Positions 1 through 10,481 of a DNA stretch of 64,000 bases are shown here, piece by piece. The DNA comes from Triticum aestivum. Its lineage: Eukaryota > Streptophyta > Magnoliopsida > Poales > Poaceae. The notes below the pieces were generated by a model. The model was given only the letters and a program-made list of their open reading frames with translations, did not search any database and was not told the DNA's origin. Within the stretch, counting starts at the first letter, position 1. Every line of letters begins with the position of its first letter. The DNA lies in NCBI RefSeq assembly GCF_018294505.1, contig NC_057794.1:194169201-194233200 (forward strand), read 5' to 3'. Position numbers and translations under genes: made by a program.

Positions 1-1145
1 AAAAGCATGTCGTGTTCACATCGCACCCCCACATAGTTGTTCTGGCACGCTGCTCAAGGGGGAATGCGTGATATGTTGCATTTTCACTTGCAAGTGGGAT
101 CGCAGTTGAGCAAAGCGACTATCAGCAAACCCCCACCCCGCCCACCAAATGATGGCTGAGAAACCAAGAGGGAGAAGAGATGGCTGTAGCATGGACTCCA
201 AGATAATTGGTGTCAGATGGGAGTCGTGTGGGTGGCGTGTGCAATACTGCTAGACGTGACTGCTAGTTATGTCCCATGCCAGCCCACTATATCGAGGTGC
301 TGGTGACATAGAGCGAACACATTATCTCCAGGAGTACGGTACATCACTAGTACTACTCACGTTGTCGCGAAATTTCCTGGAGTCCGTGCTCAGCCCTCCT
401 CTCTCTCTCTTCTTAGCCAGCCAGCAGACGCGCATAGCCCATTGTCTGTTTGCTCACATGTGGTCCCACATGTCAGTGAAAATGCAAGAGGACCCACTAA
501 ACCTGCACATCTTTCACCTCGACGTGCTAGTGATGAAAAACAAATCGAATAAAGATCTTCGGTGGCCTCTTTTGGAGTTACTTGAGAGTAAGATTCTATT
601 TATAGTTCAACCCAAGATGCACATCACGTGGCTTCAACTAGCACTCCATTTTCTTGCATGGCACGACCTAGATGCTGGATGTCCCACGTGTCGACAAAAG
701 GTGGAAGAACTCGACCAAATCTTCTCCACATTTAGACCGGAGGAGTAGGAAACATGGCAAGCCCTGTGCCTACATCATACTCCGTACAAGTCCACCTCAC
801 GCAGTCATGCTATCACCATATTTCTTGGCCTCCGTGCGATGCCTAGCACTAGTTGATCTAACTAGAACTAACTATTGTGCTAGCATACTCCAATATTAGG
901 TTGGCTCTATGTGATGTGGCAACTTCATATAATCGGATGTTGGCTATACTACTACGGTACTCACACTCCAAGAAGTGAGTCGAAAACCATTCATAAATTG
1001 AGTCTATGACATGCATATGCAAATGTACCATTCATTGCATACAACAAGTCATCAACACACAATGACAACGAGGATACATGTTGGATTATAGATTAGTTCC
1101 ACCAAAACATTCTAGTAAATACTAAAGTTTTCATCACACAACAAA
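1..1145. repeat. Flank copy A: duplicated DNA from downstream of a DUF295-type gene
   Basis: This non-coding stretch has a diverged second copy (copy B). Bases 20-90 resemble 1170-1243. Bases 91-330 resemble 9667-9679 joined to 32887-33130. Bases 960-1130 resemble 33490-33640, including the shared strings tcatcaac, acaatgacaa and agttttcatcaca. In copy B the DUF295 pseudogene follows directly, so copy A is probably an old duplicate of the region 3' of such a gene, without the coding part. Copy A also preserves the empty target site of the Harbinger-like element (TTG at 88-90) and of the large Gypsy element (ATCGC at about 99-103). Short open frames here are not supported as genes. Both alignment and boundaries were made by eye. 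Confidence 0.7.
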
Positions 1146-1322
1146 TGGCCTACGTCCCCCACACGACCGAAGCCACTTCACACCCCCACAAGGTTGGTCC
1201 GCCGTGCCGATAGGGAAACGAGTGTTGTCTTGCATCTTCACTTAGGCAAACTCCAACGCGTGCAGCTCGGACCCACGCTCGCCCAGCCCCCTGTCCCTCG
1301 ATGCCCCCGAGCTATGATGCTA

Positions 1323-2842
1323 TGATGACCCACAAGTATAGGGGATCCCTCATAGTCCTTTTGATAAGTAAGAGTGTCGAACCCAACGAGGAGTAGAAGG
1401 AAATGATAAGCGGTTTCCAGCAAGGTATTCTCTGCAAGTACTAAAATAAGTGGTAACAGATAGTTTTGTGATAGGATAATTTGTAACGAGCAACAAGTAA
1501 CAAAAGTAAATAAAGTGCAGCAAGGTGGCCCAATCCTTTTTGTAGCAAAGGACAAGCCTGGACAAACTCTTATATAGAGAAAAGCGCTCCCGACGACACA
1601 TGGGAATATCGTCAAGCAAGTTTTCATCACGTTCATATGATTGGCATTCGGTACTTTGATAATTTGGTATGTGTGTAGACCGGTGCTTTGGTACTGTCCT
1701 TACATGGACAAGCATCCCACTTATGATTAACCTCTATTGCAAGCATCCGCAACTACAACAAAAGTATTAAGGTAAACCTAACCATAGCATGAAACATATG
1801 GATCCAAATCAGCCCCTTACGAAGCAACACATAAACTAGGGTTTAAGCTTCTGTCACTCTAGCAACCCATCAGCTACTTATTACTTCCCAATGCCTTCCT
1901 CTAGGCCCAAATAATGGTGAAGTGTCATGTAGTCGATGTTCACATAACACCACTAGAGGAGAGACAACATACATCTCATCAAAATATTGAACGAATACCA
2001 AATTCACATGACTACTAATAGCAAGACTTCTCCCATGTCCTCAGGAACAAACATAACTACTCACAAAGCATAATCATGTTCATAATCAGAGGGGTATTAA
2101 TATGCATATAGGATCTGAACATATGATCTTCCACCAAATAAACCAACTAGCATCAACTACAAGGAGTAATTAACACTCCTAGCAACCTACTAGTACCAAT
2201 CCCGGACTTGGAGACAAGAATTGGATACAAGAGATGAACTAGGGTTTTGAGAGGAGATGGTGCTGGTGAAGATGTTGATGGAGATTGCCCTCTCCCAACG
2301 AGAGGAGCGTTGTTGATGACGATGGCGATGATGACCCCTCCCAGAGGGAAGTTTCCCCAGCAGAACAGCTCTGGCGGAGCCCTGGATTGGTTCTGCCAAG
2401 GTTCTGCCTTGTGGCGGCGGAGTCTCGTCCGGAAAGATGGCTTATGATTTTTTCCTCATCGAAAGACTCCATATAGCAGAAGATGGCCATCGGAGGGCCA
2501 CCGGGGGGCCCACGAGGTAGGCGGCACGCCCAGGGGGGTAGGGCGCGCCCCCCGCCCTCGTGGGCAGGGTGTAGCCCCCTGGTGAACATCGTGCACTGAG
2601 TATTTTTTATATATTCTAAAAACGTCTTCCATGAAGTTTCAAGACTTTTGGAGCTGTGCAGAATAGGTCTCTAATATTTGCTCCTTTTCCAGCCCAGAAT
2701 CCAAGCTGCAGGCATTCTCCCTCTTTATGTAAACCATGTAAAATAAAAGAGAATAGGCATAAGTATTGTGACATAATGTGTAATAACAGCCCATAATGCA
2801 ATAAATATCGATATAAAAGCATGATGCAAAATGGACGTATCA
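1323..2842 (-). mobile_element. Solo LTR of a Gypsy-type element, array copy 1
   Basis: Read on the minus strand it starts tgatacgtccattttgca and ends gggtcatca, so TG...CA. The 5-bp target duplication AGCTA lies at 2843-2847 on one side and at 1310-1314 on the other. An extra 8 bp (tgatgcta) sits between the latter and the LTR edge in this copy only. No internal region, primer site or second LTR is present, which is the product expected from LTR-LTR recombination. A GC-rich hairpin (2509-2564) lies upstream of a TATA-like ctatatgg on the minus strand. Long open frames in it are not coding. Confidence 0.88.
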
Positions 2843-3062
2843 AGCTACACAACCACGGCTACCTGTTTTGCGCACCCGGCGGCCAAATTTGGAGCGGATC
2901 CGGTCGAGCTTGAGCTTGCCCGGTTGTGGGAGGCCGCGCCGCACCATGGACTAGCCGGGCACCAGGCTGGGAGGCCCCGACAAGGCCGCAAGGCCGCATG
3001 CAGGTACCGACTCCTCCTCTTGCCGCTCAGATCTACACCGTCGGCGGTCCGCCGAGAGATAC

Positions 3063-3552
3063 ATGAATGGCGGTCGGTCGGGCTCGGTGCTGGTCCAAAA
3101 GCTCATCTGCGCATTGTTGCCACTCATTATGTGCAATGACTACCCAAAGAAGGTCTTGTGCCACGTGTCTACAACGCCGAAACATCCCGGATGGGTGTTC
3201 ATCAAGTGCTCAACCGATGGGGTATGTGCCTCTTTAGCTTCGGTTGTGCTCCCGGATTTGACTAGTTGTGCTAACTTAAAATTTTATTGTGTAGAACGGA
3301 TGCAAGTTTTGGTATTGGGAGGAATAGTACATTTCCATATTGATAGAGCGCAATTTAGTAGATGTTCGTGCACTTTTAGCTAGCATAGAGGCTAGAGATG
3401 AGACTAGTGCACTTGTTGATAGAATAGAGGCTAGACATGAGACTAAATGCGAGGAAGCAACGTCTACTTCTTTACACTCAACGAAGAAAGAAGCACAAAA
3501 GATCGAGCCTCTGCAGATCAACAATGAATGCATTGGAAAGGCACTAATTCAA
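3063..3552 (+). pseudogene. GRF zinc-finger protein, array copy 1 (broken, C-terminus lost)
   Basis: Exon 1 starts MNGGRSGSVLVQKL and leads into the GRF finger. A GT-AG intron of about 73 bp (about 3221-3293) splits the finger before the GCKFWYWEE block. In this copy the second cysteine of the first pair is tyrosine (CNDY instead of CDDC), and a TAG follows WYWEE. The frame then runs across the tandem junction at 3551 into unrelated flank sequence, so the C-terminal membrane segment is missing. GRF fingers bind single-stranded DNA in proteins such as topoisomerase III and NEIL3; here the role is unknown. Confidence 0.7.
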
Positions 3553-4229
3553 CTAGCACTCCATTTTCTTGCATGGCACGACCTAGATGCTGGATGTCCC
3601 ACGTGTCGACAAAAGGTGGAAGAACTCGACCAAATCTTCTCCACATTTAGACCGGAGGAGTAGGAAACATGGCAAGCCCTATGCCTACATCATACTCCGT
3701 ACAAGCCCACCTCACGCAGTCATGCTATCACCATATTTCTTGGCCTCCGTGCGATGCCTAGCACTAGTTGATCTAACTAGAACTAACTATTGTGCTAGCA
3801 TACTCCAATATTAGGTTGGCTCTATGTGATGTGGCAACTTCATATAATCGGATGTTGGCTATACTACTACGGTACTCACACTCCAAGACGTGAGTCGAAA
3901 ACCATTCATAAATTGAGTCTATGACATGCATATGCAAATGTACCATTCATTGCATACAACAAGTCATCAACACACAATGACAATGAGGATACATGTTGGA
4001 TTATAGATTAGTTCCACCAAAACAATCTAGTAAATTCTAAAGTTTTCATCACACAACAAATGGCCTACGTCCCCCACACGACCGAAGCCACTTCGCACCC
4101 CCAGAAGGTTCGTCCGCCGTGCCGATAGGGAAACGAGTGTTGTCTTGAATCTTCACTTAGGCCAACTCCAACGCGTGGAGCTCGGACGCGCGCTCGCCCA
4201 ACCCCCTTTCCCTCGACGCCCCCGAGCTA

Positions 4230-5749
4230 TGATGACCCACAAGTATAGGGGATCCATCTTAGTCCTTTTGATAAGTAAGAGTGTCGAACCCAACGAGGAG
4301 CAGAAGGAAATGATAAGCGGTTTCCAGCAAGGTATTCTCTGCAAGTACTGAAATAAGCGGTAACACATAGTTTTGTGATAGGATAATTTGTAACGAGCAA
4401 CAAGTAACAAAAGTAAATAAAGTGCAGCAAGGTGGCCCAATCCTTTTTGTAGCAAAGGACAAGCCTGGACAAACTCTTATATAGAGAAAAGCGCTCCCGA
4501 TGACACATGGGAATATCGTCAAGCTAGTTTTCATCACGTTCATATGATTCACGTTCGGTACTTTGATAATTTGGTATGTGGGTAGACCGGTGCTTTGGTA
4601 TCGTCCCTACTTGGACAGGCATCCCACTTATGATTAACCTCTATTGCAAGCATCCACAACTACAACAAAAGTATTAAGGTAAACCTAACCATAGCATGAA
4701 ACATATGGATCCAAATCAGCCCCTTACGAAGCAACGCATAAACTAGGGTTTAGGCTTCTGTCACTCTAGCAACCCATCAGCTACTTATTACTTCCCAATG
4801 CCTTCCTCTAGGCCCAAATAATGGTGAAGTGTCATGTAGTCGATGTTCACATAACACCACTAGAGGAGAGACAACATACATCTCATCAAAATATCGAACG
4901 AATACCAAATTCACATGACTACTAATAGCAAGACTTCTCCCATGTCCTCAGGAACAAAGGTAACTACTCACAAAGCATAATCATGTTCATAATCAGAGGG
5001 GTATTAATATGCATATAGGATCTGAACATATGATCTTCCACCAAATAAACCAACTAGCATCAACTACAAGGAGTAATTAACACTCCTAGCAACCTACTAG
5101 TACTAATCCCGGACTTGGAGACAAGAATTGGATACAAGAGATGAACTAGGGTTTTGAGAGGAGATGGTGCTGGTGAAGATGTTGATGGAGATTGCCCTCT
5201 CCCAACGAGAGGAGCGTTGTTGATGACGATGGCGATGATTTCCCCCTCCCAGAGGGAAGTTTCCCCAGCAGAACAGCTCTGGCGGAGCCCTGGATTGGTT
5301 CTGCCAAGGTTCTGCCTTGTGGCGGCGGAGTCTCGTCCGGAAAGATGGTTATGACTTTTTCCTCATCGAAAGACTCCATAAAGCAGAAGATGGCCATAGG
5401 AGGGCCACCGGGGGGCCCACGAGGTAGGGGGCGCGCCCAGGGGGGTAGGGCGGGCCCCCCGCCCTCGTGGGCAGGGTGTAGCCCCCTGGTGAACATCTTG
5501 CACTCAGTATTTTTTATATATTCTAAAAACGTCTTCCATGAAGTTTCAAGACTTTTGGAGCTGTGCAGAATAGGTCTCTAATATTTGCTCCTTTTCCAGC
5601 CCAGAACCCAAGCTGCCGGCATTCTCCCTCTTTATGTAAACCTTGTAAAATAAAAGAGAATAGGCATAAGTATTGTGACATAATGTGTAATAACAGCCCA
5701 TAATGCAATAAATATCGATATAAAAGCATGATGCAAAATGGACGTATCA
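4230..5749 (-). mobile_element. Solo LTR of a Gypsy-type element, array copy 2
   Basis: It is 1520 bp long, the same as the other copies, with clean 5-bp target duplications AGCTA at 4225-4229 and 5750-5754. This copy shows the insertion site best: the Harbinger sequence continues without loss on both sides once the LTR and one AGCTA are removed. The presence of the same insertion in all three units shows that the LTR was already solo before the unit was amplified. Confidence 0.93.
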
Positions 5750-5969
5750 AGCTACACAACCACGGCTACCTGTTTTGCGCACCCGGCGGTCGAATTTGGA
5801 GCGGATCCGGTCGAGCTTGAGCTTGCCCGGTTGTGGGAGGCCGCGCCGCACCATGGACTAGCCAGGCACCGGGCTGGGAGGCCCCGACAAGGCCGCAAGG
5901 CTGCATGCAGGTACCGACTCCTCCTCTTGCCGCTCATATCTACACCGTCGGCGGTCCGCCGAGAGATAC

Positions 5970-6458
5970 ATGAATGGCGGTCGGTCAGGCTCGGTGCTGG
6001 TCCAAAAGCTCATCTGTGCACCATTGCCACTCATTATGTGCGATGACTGCCCAAAGAAGGTCTTGCGCCACGTGTCTACAACGCCGGAACATCCCGGATG
6101 GGTGTTCATCAAGTGCTCAACCGATGGGGTATGTGCTACTTTAGCTTCGGTTGTGCTCCTGGATTTGACTAGTTGTGCTAACTTAAAATTTTATTGTGTA
6201 GAACAGATGCAAGTTTTGGTATTGGGAGGAATATTACATTGCTATATTGATAGAGCGCAGTTTAGTAGATGTTCGTGCACTTTTAGCTAGCATAGAGGCT
6301 AGAGATGAGACTAGTGCACTTGTTGATAGAATAGAGGCTAGACATGAGACTAAATGCGAGGAAGCAACGTCTACTTATTTACACTCAACGAAGAAAGAAG
6401 CACAAAAGATCGAGCCTCTGTAGATCAACAATGAATGCATTGCGAAGGCACTAATTCC
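5970..6458 (+). pseudogene. GRF zinc-finger protein, array copy 2 (best finger, later stop)
   Basis: This copy keeps all four expected zinc ligands: CDDC, the cysteine in FIKC, and GCKFW after the intron (about 6129-6200, GT-AG). The TAG seen after WYWEE in copies 1 and 3 is a TAT codon here. It fails instead at a TAG in the stretch before NNEC (about 6421, from a CAG to TAG change) and loses its end at the junction near 6458. It therefore shows the ancestral reading at sites broken in the other copies, but no copy is intact. Confidence 0.72.
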
Positions 6459-7136
6459 ACTAGCACTCCATTTTCTTGCATGGCACGACCTAGATGCTGG
6501 ATGTCCCACGTGTCGACAAAACGTGGAAGAACTCGACCAAATCTTCTCCACATTTAGACCGGAGGAGTAGGAAACATGGCAAGCCCTGTTCCTACATCAT
6601 ACTCCGTACAAGCCCACCTCACGCAGTCATGCTATCACCATATTTCTTGGCCTCCGTGCGATGCCTAGCACTAGTTGATCTAACTAGAACTAACTATTGT
6701 GCTAGCATACTCCAATATTAGGTTGGCTCTATGTGATGTGGCAACTTCATATAATCGGATGTTGGCTATACTACTACGGTACTCACACTCCAAGAAGTGA
6801 GTCAAAAACCATTCATAAATTGAGTCTATGACATGGATATGCAAATGTACCATTCATTGCATACAACAAGTCATCAACACACAATGACCACGAGGATACA
6901 TGTTGGATTATAGATTAGTTCCACCAAAACATTCTAGTAAATACTAAAGTTTTCATCACACAACAAATGGCCTACATCCCCCACACAACCAAAGCCACTT
7001 CGCACCCCCACAAGGTTGGTCCGCCGTGCCGATAGGGAAACGAGTGTTGTCTTGCATCTTCACTTAGGCCAACTCCAACGCGTGCAGCTCGGACGCGCGC
7101 TCGCCCAGCCCCCTTTCCCTCGACGCCCCCGAGCTA

Positions 7137-8656
7137 TCATGACCCACAAGTATAGGGTATCCATCATAGTCCTTTTGATAAGTAAGAGTGTCGAACCCAA
7201 CGAGGAGCAGAAGGAAATGATAAGCGGTTTCCAGCAAGGTATTCTCTGCAAGTACTGAAATAAGTGGTAACAGATAGTTTTGTGATTGGATAATTTGTAA
7301 CGAGCAACAAGTAACAAAAGTAAATAAAGTGCAGCAAGGTGGCCCAATCCTTTTTGTAGCAAAGGACAAGCCTGGACAAACTCTTATATAGAGAAAAGCG
7401 CTCCCGATGACACATGGGAATATCGTCAAGCTAGTTTTCATCACGTTCATATGATTCGCGTTCGGTACTTTGATAATTTGGTATGTGGGTAGACCGGTGC
7501 TTTGGTACTGTCCTTACTTGGACAGGCATCCCACTTATGATTAACCTCTATTGCAAGCATCCGCAACTACAACAAAAGTATTAAGGTAAACCTAACCATA
7601 GCATGAAACATATGGATCCAAATCAACCCCTTACGAAGCAACGCATAAACTAGGGTTTAAGCTTCTGTCACTCTAGCAACCCATCAGCTACTTATTACTT
7701 CCCAATGCCTTCCTCTAGGCCCAAATAATGGTGAAGTGTCATCTAGTCGATGTTCACATAACACCACTAGAGGAGAGACAACATACATCTCATCAAAATA
7801 TCGAACGAATACCAAATTCACATGACTACTAATAGCAAGACTTCTCCCATGTCCTCAGGAACAAACGTAACTACTCACAAAGCATAATCATGTTCATAAT
7901 CAGAGGGGTATTAATATGCATATAGGATCTGAACATATGATCTTCCACCAAATAAACCAACTAGCATCAACTACAAGGAGTAATTAACACTCCTAGCAAC
8001 CTACTAGTACCAATCCCGGACTTGGAGACAAGAATTGGATACAAGAGATGAACTAGGGTTTTGAGAGGAGATGGTGCTGGTGAAGATGTTGATGGAGATT
8101 GCCCTCTCACAACGAGAGGAGCGTTGTTGATGACGATGGCGATGATGACCCCTCCCAGAGGGAAGTTTCCCCAGCAGAACAGCTCTGGCGGAGCCCTGGA
8201 TTGGTTCTGCCAAGGTTCTGCCTTGTGGCGGCGGAGTCTCGTCCGGAAAGATGGCTTATGATTTTTTCCTCATCGAAAGACTCCATATAGCAGAAGATGG
8301 CCATCGGAGGGCCACCGGGGGGCCCACGAGGTAGGGGGGCACGCCCAGGGGGGTAGGGCGCGCCCCCGCCCTCGTGGGCAGGGTGTAGCCCCCTGGTGAA
8401 CATCTTGCACTCAGTATTTTTTATATATTCTAAAAACATCTTCCATGAAGTTTGAAGGCTTTTGGAGCTGTGCAGAATAGGTCTCTAATATTTGCTCCTT
8501 TCCCAGCCCAGAATCCAAGCTGCAGGCATTCTCCCTCTTTATGTAAACCTTGTAAAATAAAAGAGAATAGGCATAAGTATTGTGACATAATGTGTAATAA
8601 CAGCCCATAATGGAATAAATATCGATATAAAAGCATGATGCAAAATGGACGTATCA
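7137..8656 (-). mobile_element. Solo LTR of a Gypsy-type element, array copy 3
   Basis: It is 1520 bp long, flanked by AGCTA at 7132-7136 and 8657-8661. The terminal dinucleotide at the right-hand end on the minus strand is changed (ga instead of ca; plus strand tcatgacc instead of tgatgacc). Otherwise it matches the other two copies closely. Confidence 0.92.
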
Positions 8657-8876
8657 AGCTACACAACCACGGCTACCTGTTTTGCGCACCCGGCGGCCGA
8701 ATTTGGAGCGGATCCGGTCAAGCTTGAGCTTGCCCGGTTGTGGGAGGCCGCGCCGCACCATGGACTAGCCGGGCACCGGGCTGGGAGGCCCCGACAAGGC
8801 CGCAAGGCCGCATGCAGGTACTGACTCCTCCTCTTGCCACTCAGATCTACACCATCGGCGGTCCGCCAAGAGATAC

Positions 8877-9463
8877 ATGAATGGCGGTCGGTCGGGCTTG
8901 TTGCTGGTCCAAAAGCTCATCTGCGCACCGTTGCCACTCATTATGTTCGATGACTGCCGAAAGAAGGTCTTGCACCACGTGTCTACAACGCCGGAACATC
9001 CCGGATGGGTGTTCATCAAGTGCTCAACCGATGGGGTATGTGCTACTTTAGCTTCAGTTGTGCTCCCGGATTTGACTAGTTGTGCTAACTTAAAATTTTA
9101 TTGTGTAGAACGGATGCAAGTTTTGGTATTGGGAGGAATAGTACATTGCTATATTGATAGAGAGCAATTTAGTAGATGCTCGTGCACTTTTAGCTAGCAT
9201 AGAGGCTAGAGATGAGACTAGTGCACTTGTTGATAGAATAGATACTAGACATGAGACTAAATGCGAGGAAGCAACGTCTACTTCTTTACACTCAACGAAG
9301 AAAGAAGCACAAAAGATCGAGCCTCTGCAGATCAACAATGAATGCATTGCGAAGGCACTAATCCAACTTACAGGGGCAATTATGGAAGTTGGACATCTTC
9401 TGAAATGTATTCTCATGGTTCTTGTTTTCTTTGGTTTTGCTTTTCTAGTCAAAATTTGGTGAT
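8877..9463 (+). pseudogene. GRF zinc-finger protein, array copy 3 (full length, with a stop)
   Basis: Exon 1 is 8877-9035, the intron 9036-9108 (GT-AG, gtatg donor), and exon 2 runs from 9109 to the stop near 9463. Order of parts: short N-terminus; GRF finger with FDDC (first Cys lost), FIKC and GCKFWYWEE; a charged stretch with two repeats of RIEARHET type; and a C-terminal hydrophobic helix (about 20 residues) ending LVKIW, probably a membrane anchor. A TAG follows WYWEE. Such small GRF proteins with a tail anchor are frequent in grass genomes. The start ATG is chosen because the finger lies about 25 residues behind it. Confidence 0.75.
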
Positions 9464-9679
9464 GTATTTCCATGTGCCAAAAATCAATGATGAAGAAAGA
9501 TGTGTTTGCAAAGAAAAATGTATGTGGCCGGGACGCGTCCGCACGTTGGGCGCATGACCACTGCATCCGATAAATGGCCCGGACACGACCCCATTGCCCT
9601 ACCCAAACGGACAGAATCTGGGCAAAACGGATGTCCGTTTGGGGTCATGCATTGGAGTTGGCCTTACAAGTGGGACCGC

Positions 9680-10150
9680 TGTCAGTGTCAAAATCGGCGG
9701 ATCTCGGGTAGGGGGTCCCGAACTGTGCATCTAAGGCTGATGGTAACAGGAGGCGGGGGACACAATGTTTACCCAGGTTCGGGCCCTCTCGATGGAGGTA
9801 ATACCCTACTTCCTGCTTGATTGATCTTGATGATATGAGTATTACAAGAGCTGATCTACCACGAGATCGTAGAGGCTAAACCCTAGAAGTTTACCTATGA
9901 TTATGATTGTTGTTGTCCTACGGACTAAACCCTCCGGTTTATATAGACACCGGAGGGGGCTAGGGTCACACAGAGTCGGTTACAAGGGAGGAGATCTACA
10001 TATCCGAATTGCCAAGCTTGCCTTCCATGCAAAGGAGAGTCCCACCCGGACACAGGATGAAGTCTTCAATCTTGTATCTTCATAGTCCAACAGTCCGGCC
10101 AAAGTATTTAGTCCGGCTGTCCGAGGACCCCCTAATCCAGGACTCCCTTG
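9680..10150 (-). repeat. 3' LTR of the outer Tat-lineage element
   Basis: The LTR is 471 bp, matching the sum of the two halves of the other LTR (271 + 200). The plus-strand left edge is tgtcagtgtc; the right edge reads ctcccttg where the other copy has ctccctca, so the terminal TG of the minus strand is mutated to CA. A purine-rich tract (aggggct on the minus strand) lies just inside, at about 10151-10165. Confidence 0.85.
9938..9945 (-). promoter_or_regulatory. TATA box in the outer 3' LTR
   Basis: Minus strand TATATAAA, in the position expected for the LTR promoter. The matching box in the 5' LTR is at 19458-19465. Confidence 0.6.
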
Positions 10151-10389
10151 GTAGCCCCTGTACCAGGCTTCAATGACGATGAGTCCGGCGCGCAGATTGT
10201 CTTCGGCATTGCAAGGCGGGTTCTTCTCCAAATCTTGAGTACCTGTCGTAATGAGTAGTGTCCAGCTCCCCATGTATGTTGCACTCCTCGGCTTCTGCGC
10301 CTAATAATGGCTATCTTCCATGTGTCGAGCAAATGTGAGAAGTCAGGGCATTTTTACATTTGCCACCCTAACCATGTGAGGAAATCGTC

Positions 10390-10397
10390 TATTTAAA
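10390..10397 (+). promoter_or_regulatory. TATA-like box before the antisense gene of the outer element
   Basis: TATTTAAA lies about 90 bp before the ATG of the plus-strand antisense gene and outside the LTR (which ends at 10150). This suggests that the gene has its own promoter. No transcript evidence is available. Confidence 0.4.
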
Positions 10398-10481
10398 GAG
10401 TTGGGGATCCTCAGATCCAGATCACACCATCCTCCCACTGCGAGAATCCATTGGAGCGCACCTGGAAAAGTCCATCCCATC

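Larger units (their letters stand above)
1245..3554 (+). mobile_element. Harbinger-like element, array copy 1, right end missing
   Basis: The left terminal inverted repeat starts at 1245 after the target trinucleotide TTA (1242-1244); here it reads ggcaaactccaacgcg, one base off the other copies. The element is split by the solo LTR (1323-2842) and is cut off at the tandem junction inside GRF exon 2, so it has no right terminal repeat. No transposase is encoded. The class is inferred from the TTA target and terminal sequence of copy 3. Confidence 0.7.
4160..6461 (+). mobile_element. Harbinger-like element, array copy 2, right end missing
   Basis: The left terminal repeat (ggccaactccaacgcg) follows TTA at 4157-4159. 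The element carries the same nested solo LTR (4230-5749) and GRF gene as copy 3 and ends at the second tandem junction, so it cannot have moved as a unit in its present form. Confidence 0.72.
637..9368. repeat. Three-copy tandem array of a 2.9-kb unit
   Basis: The units run 637-3551, 3552-6458 and 6459-9368 (periods 2915 and 2907 bp). Each holds, in order, about 608 bp of flank A/B sequence (637-1244, 3552-4159, 6459-7066), the start of a Harbinger-like element, a 1520-bp solo LTR inside it, and a GRF zinc-finger gene. The first two units stop inside the second exon of that gene; only the third runs on to the transposon's right end. At the junctions the gene sequence and the flank share only caact, which suggests end joining or replication slippage at microhomology followed by unequal exchange. 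By eye the units differ by a few percent, often at CpG. Confidence 0.93.
7067..9663 (+). mobile_element. Harbinger-like DNA transposon carrying a GRF zinc-finger gene (complete ends)
   Basis: Both ends are present: the left end ggccaactccaacgcgtg and the inverted right end ggccaactccaatgcatg differ at two positions, both C/T or G/A. The element is flanked by TTA at 7064-7066 and 9664-9666, the target duplication typical of PIF/Harbinger elements. Without the nested solo LTR it is about 1.07 kb. It encodes no DDE transposase, so it is non-autonomous. Its only gene-like content is a two-exon GRF zinc-finger protein. The empty site is seen in flank copy A at 88-90 (TTG). A 5' Mutator or other class is less likely given the 3-bp target. 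Confidence 0.75.

Noticed and set aside
672..899. 75-codon frame present in all three array units (also 3587-3814, 6494-6721)
   Set aside because: It is conserved only because the DNA is tandemly duplicated; no motif, no splice sites, and no frame in flank copy B.
1238..1715. Minus-strand open frames of 120-130 codons, repeated at 4153-4552 and 7060-7450
   Set aside because: They lie across the solo LTR edge and end at random places; the three copies have different frame lengths and no protein motif. They reflect the repeat, not a gene.
2831..3139. 102-codon frame across the solo LTR edge into the Harbinger element
   Set aside because: It starts inside the LTR end and overlaps the GRF exon in another frame.
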